DNA from: Weissella bombi
Lineage (GTDB): Bacteria > Bacillota > Bacilli > Lactobacillales > Lactobacillaceae
Assembly: GCF_900094835.1 (NCBI RefSeq)
Contig: NZ_FMAO01000001.1
Span: 62,001-126,000 of the forward strand
Direction: 5' to 3'
Length of the DNA stretch: 64,000 nt
In this document: positions 63,455-64,000 of the stretch, in pieces
How positions within the stretch are numbered: position 1 is the first letter of the stretch
Layout: every line of letters begins with the position of its first letter
The notes under the pieces: generated by a model
What the model saw: the letters and a program-made list of their open reading frames with translations, nothing else
Database searches by the model: none
What the model was told of the DNA's origin: nothing
Position numbers and translations under genes: made by a program

Positions 63455-64000
63455 ATGAATATTGATGAATTAATCGAATCAGCTAAACGTTTTGTGCTGT
63501 TTTGGTTTGTATATGCAGCTATTATTTGGCTCATTTTATGGTTAACATCTTTGACTGGGGATCAGAATGTCACGTTGAAATGGCATGTGCTGGTCTTACT
63601 TTCAATGATTTTATCTGGTGCAACAACATTGGCACTGGAAATGCAACGACAACGACGTGATGCACATCTCGCATTATTTATTGAAAAGTTGCAAGATTTA
63701 GAGACAACTCATACGCATACTGCGCATGTTTTGATGCGACCTGATGATTCGTTGGCGCCACTTGCTGCAGCTATCAACGATGTGCAACATCTTAATAGTA
63801 GACGCATTAAAATTATGCAAGAGCAAAGTAGTACGATGGAAACCTTGATGGAGAATATGCCATTGGGTGTTCTACAAATCACAACTGAACGTAAGATTAT
63901 TCAAGCGAATGATCAAGCTCGTAAGTTGTTGGGTGTTTCAACTAATTTAGTGAATGCGCATTATGATAATGTTATTAAGTATCATCGTTTAATGGAATTA
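63455..64000 (+). CDS. Sensor histidine kinase, N-terminal part (PhoR-like)
   Basis: Cut by the window end. ATG 63455 with GAAGGGA upstream starts 'MNIDELIESAKRFVLFW'. Two membrane segments (about 12-32 and 43-63) with a very short outer loop are followed by a linker and the beginning of a PAS domain ('NMPLGVLQI', then 'NDQARKLLGVS'). The kinase core lies outside. Paired with the response regulator 18 bases upstream. Confidence 0.85.
   Translation, partial: MNIDELIESAKRFVLFWFVYAAIIWLILWLTSLTGDQNVTLKWHVLVLLSMILSGATTLALEMQRQRRDAHLALFIEKLQDLETTHTHTAHVLMRPDDSLAPLAAAINDVQHLNSRRIKIMQEQSSTMETLMENMPLGVLQITTERKIIQANDQARKLLGVSTNLVNAHYDNVIKYHRLMEL

Noticed and set aside
1-64000. CRISPR arrays, tRNA or rRNA genes, prophage modules
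   Set aside because: No regularly spaced short repeats, no cloverleaf or rRNA-like sequence and no phage structural genes were seen on reading.

Overview
This is chromosomal DNA of a low-GC, AT-rich Gram-positive bacterium. The gene content points to a lactic acid bacterium of the Lactobacillaceae, probably the Weissella/Leuconostoc branch. The supporting genes are a complete dltXABCD operon, CcpA-type cre sites before carbon genes, phosphotransferase sucrose and trehalose operons, a FemABX-type transferase, a secreted GH25 lysozyme with a KxYKxGKxW signal, and the dnaG-rpoD pair. The genus is an inference from gene content only; no rRNA or tRNA gene was seen.

Layout. 1-662: 3' end of an oligopeptide-binding protein gene. 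900-9280: one tight operon for a c-di-GMP-controlled membrane polysaccharide (GT2-GtrA, BcsA-like synthase with PilZ, GT-C-like membrane protein, EAL protein, GGDEF protein, NAD-binding protein), ending with methionine aminopeptidase. 9300-10450: a medium-chain dehydrogenase. 10460-15195: divergent sucrose regulon scrA / scrB-scrR, with two operators that are exact reverse complements. 15230-21240: trehalose operon (GntR regulator, EIIA, EIIBC, GH65 phosphorylase, beta-phosphoglucomutase). 21300-27960: mixed housekeeping genes (SemiSWEET, VOC protein, LOG protein, amidotransferase, FemABX, SGNH hydrolase, Nudix). 28130-30310: lactate oxidase with an FNT channel, behind a cre site. 30300-35090: LD-carboxypeptidase, acetyltransferase, an exported protein and a broken partial copy of it, and a flavodoxin. 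35249-37285: GH25 lysozyme with a near-identical tandem cell-wall-binding repeat. 37484-41934: dltXABCD. 42100-44065: orphan EIIC-like protein and DUF915 hydrolase. 44066-45660: degraded DNA with a broken regulator copy and repeats. 45662-50084: two ABC-2 export systems. 50176-51027: aldo/keto reductase. 51400-56770: an unusual cluster (below). 56780-57940: relic IS30 element. 58265-61274: dnaG-rpoD. 61384-62604: MFS transporter. 62723-end: a PhoP/PhoR-like two-component pair cut by the window end.

The stretch most worth following is 51504-56561. It holds a stand-alone, catalytically intact DHBP synthase (RibB) with no other riboflavin gene, an acyltransferase fused to TPR-like helices, an SRPBCC/cyclase-like protein, a zinc-less MDR reductase, an XRE-TPR regulator of the kind that often senses a small signal, an acyl-carrier-like protein whose carrier serine is replaced by asparagine, and a FabG-like ketoreductase. 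The genes overlap or nearly touch, except at the regulator, which has its own promoter-operator. The set looks like a small biosynthetic and signalling locus that builds an acyl-derived product from a four-carbon sugar phosphate. That function is inference. A broken second copy of the regulator lies at about 44885-45120.
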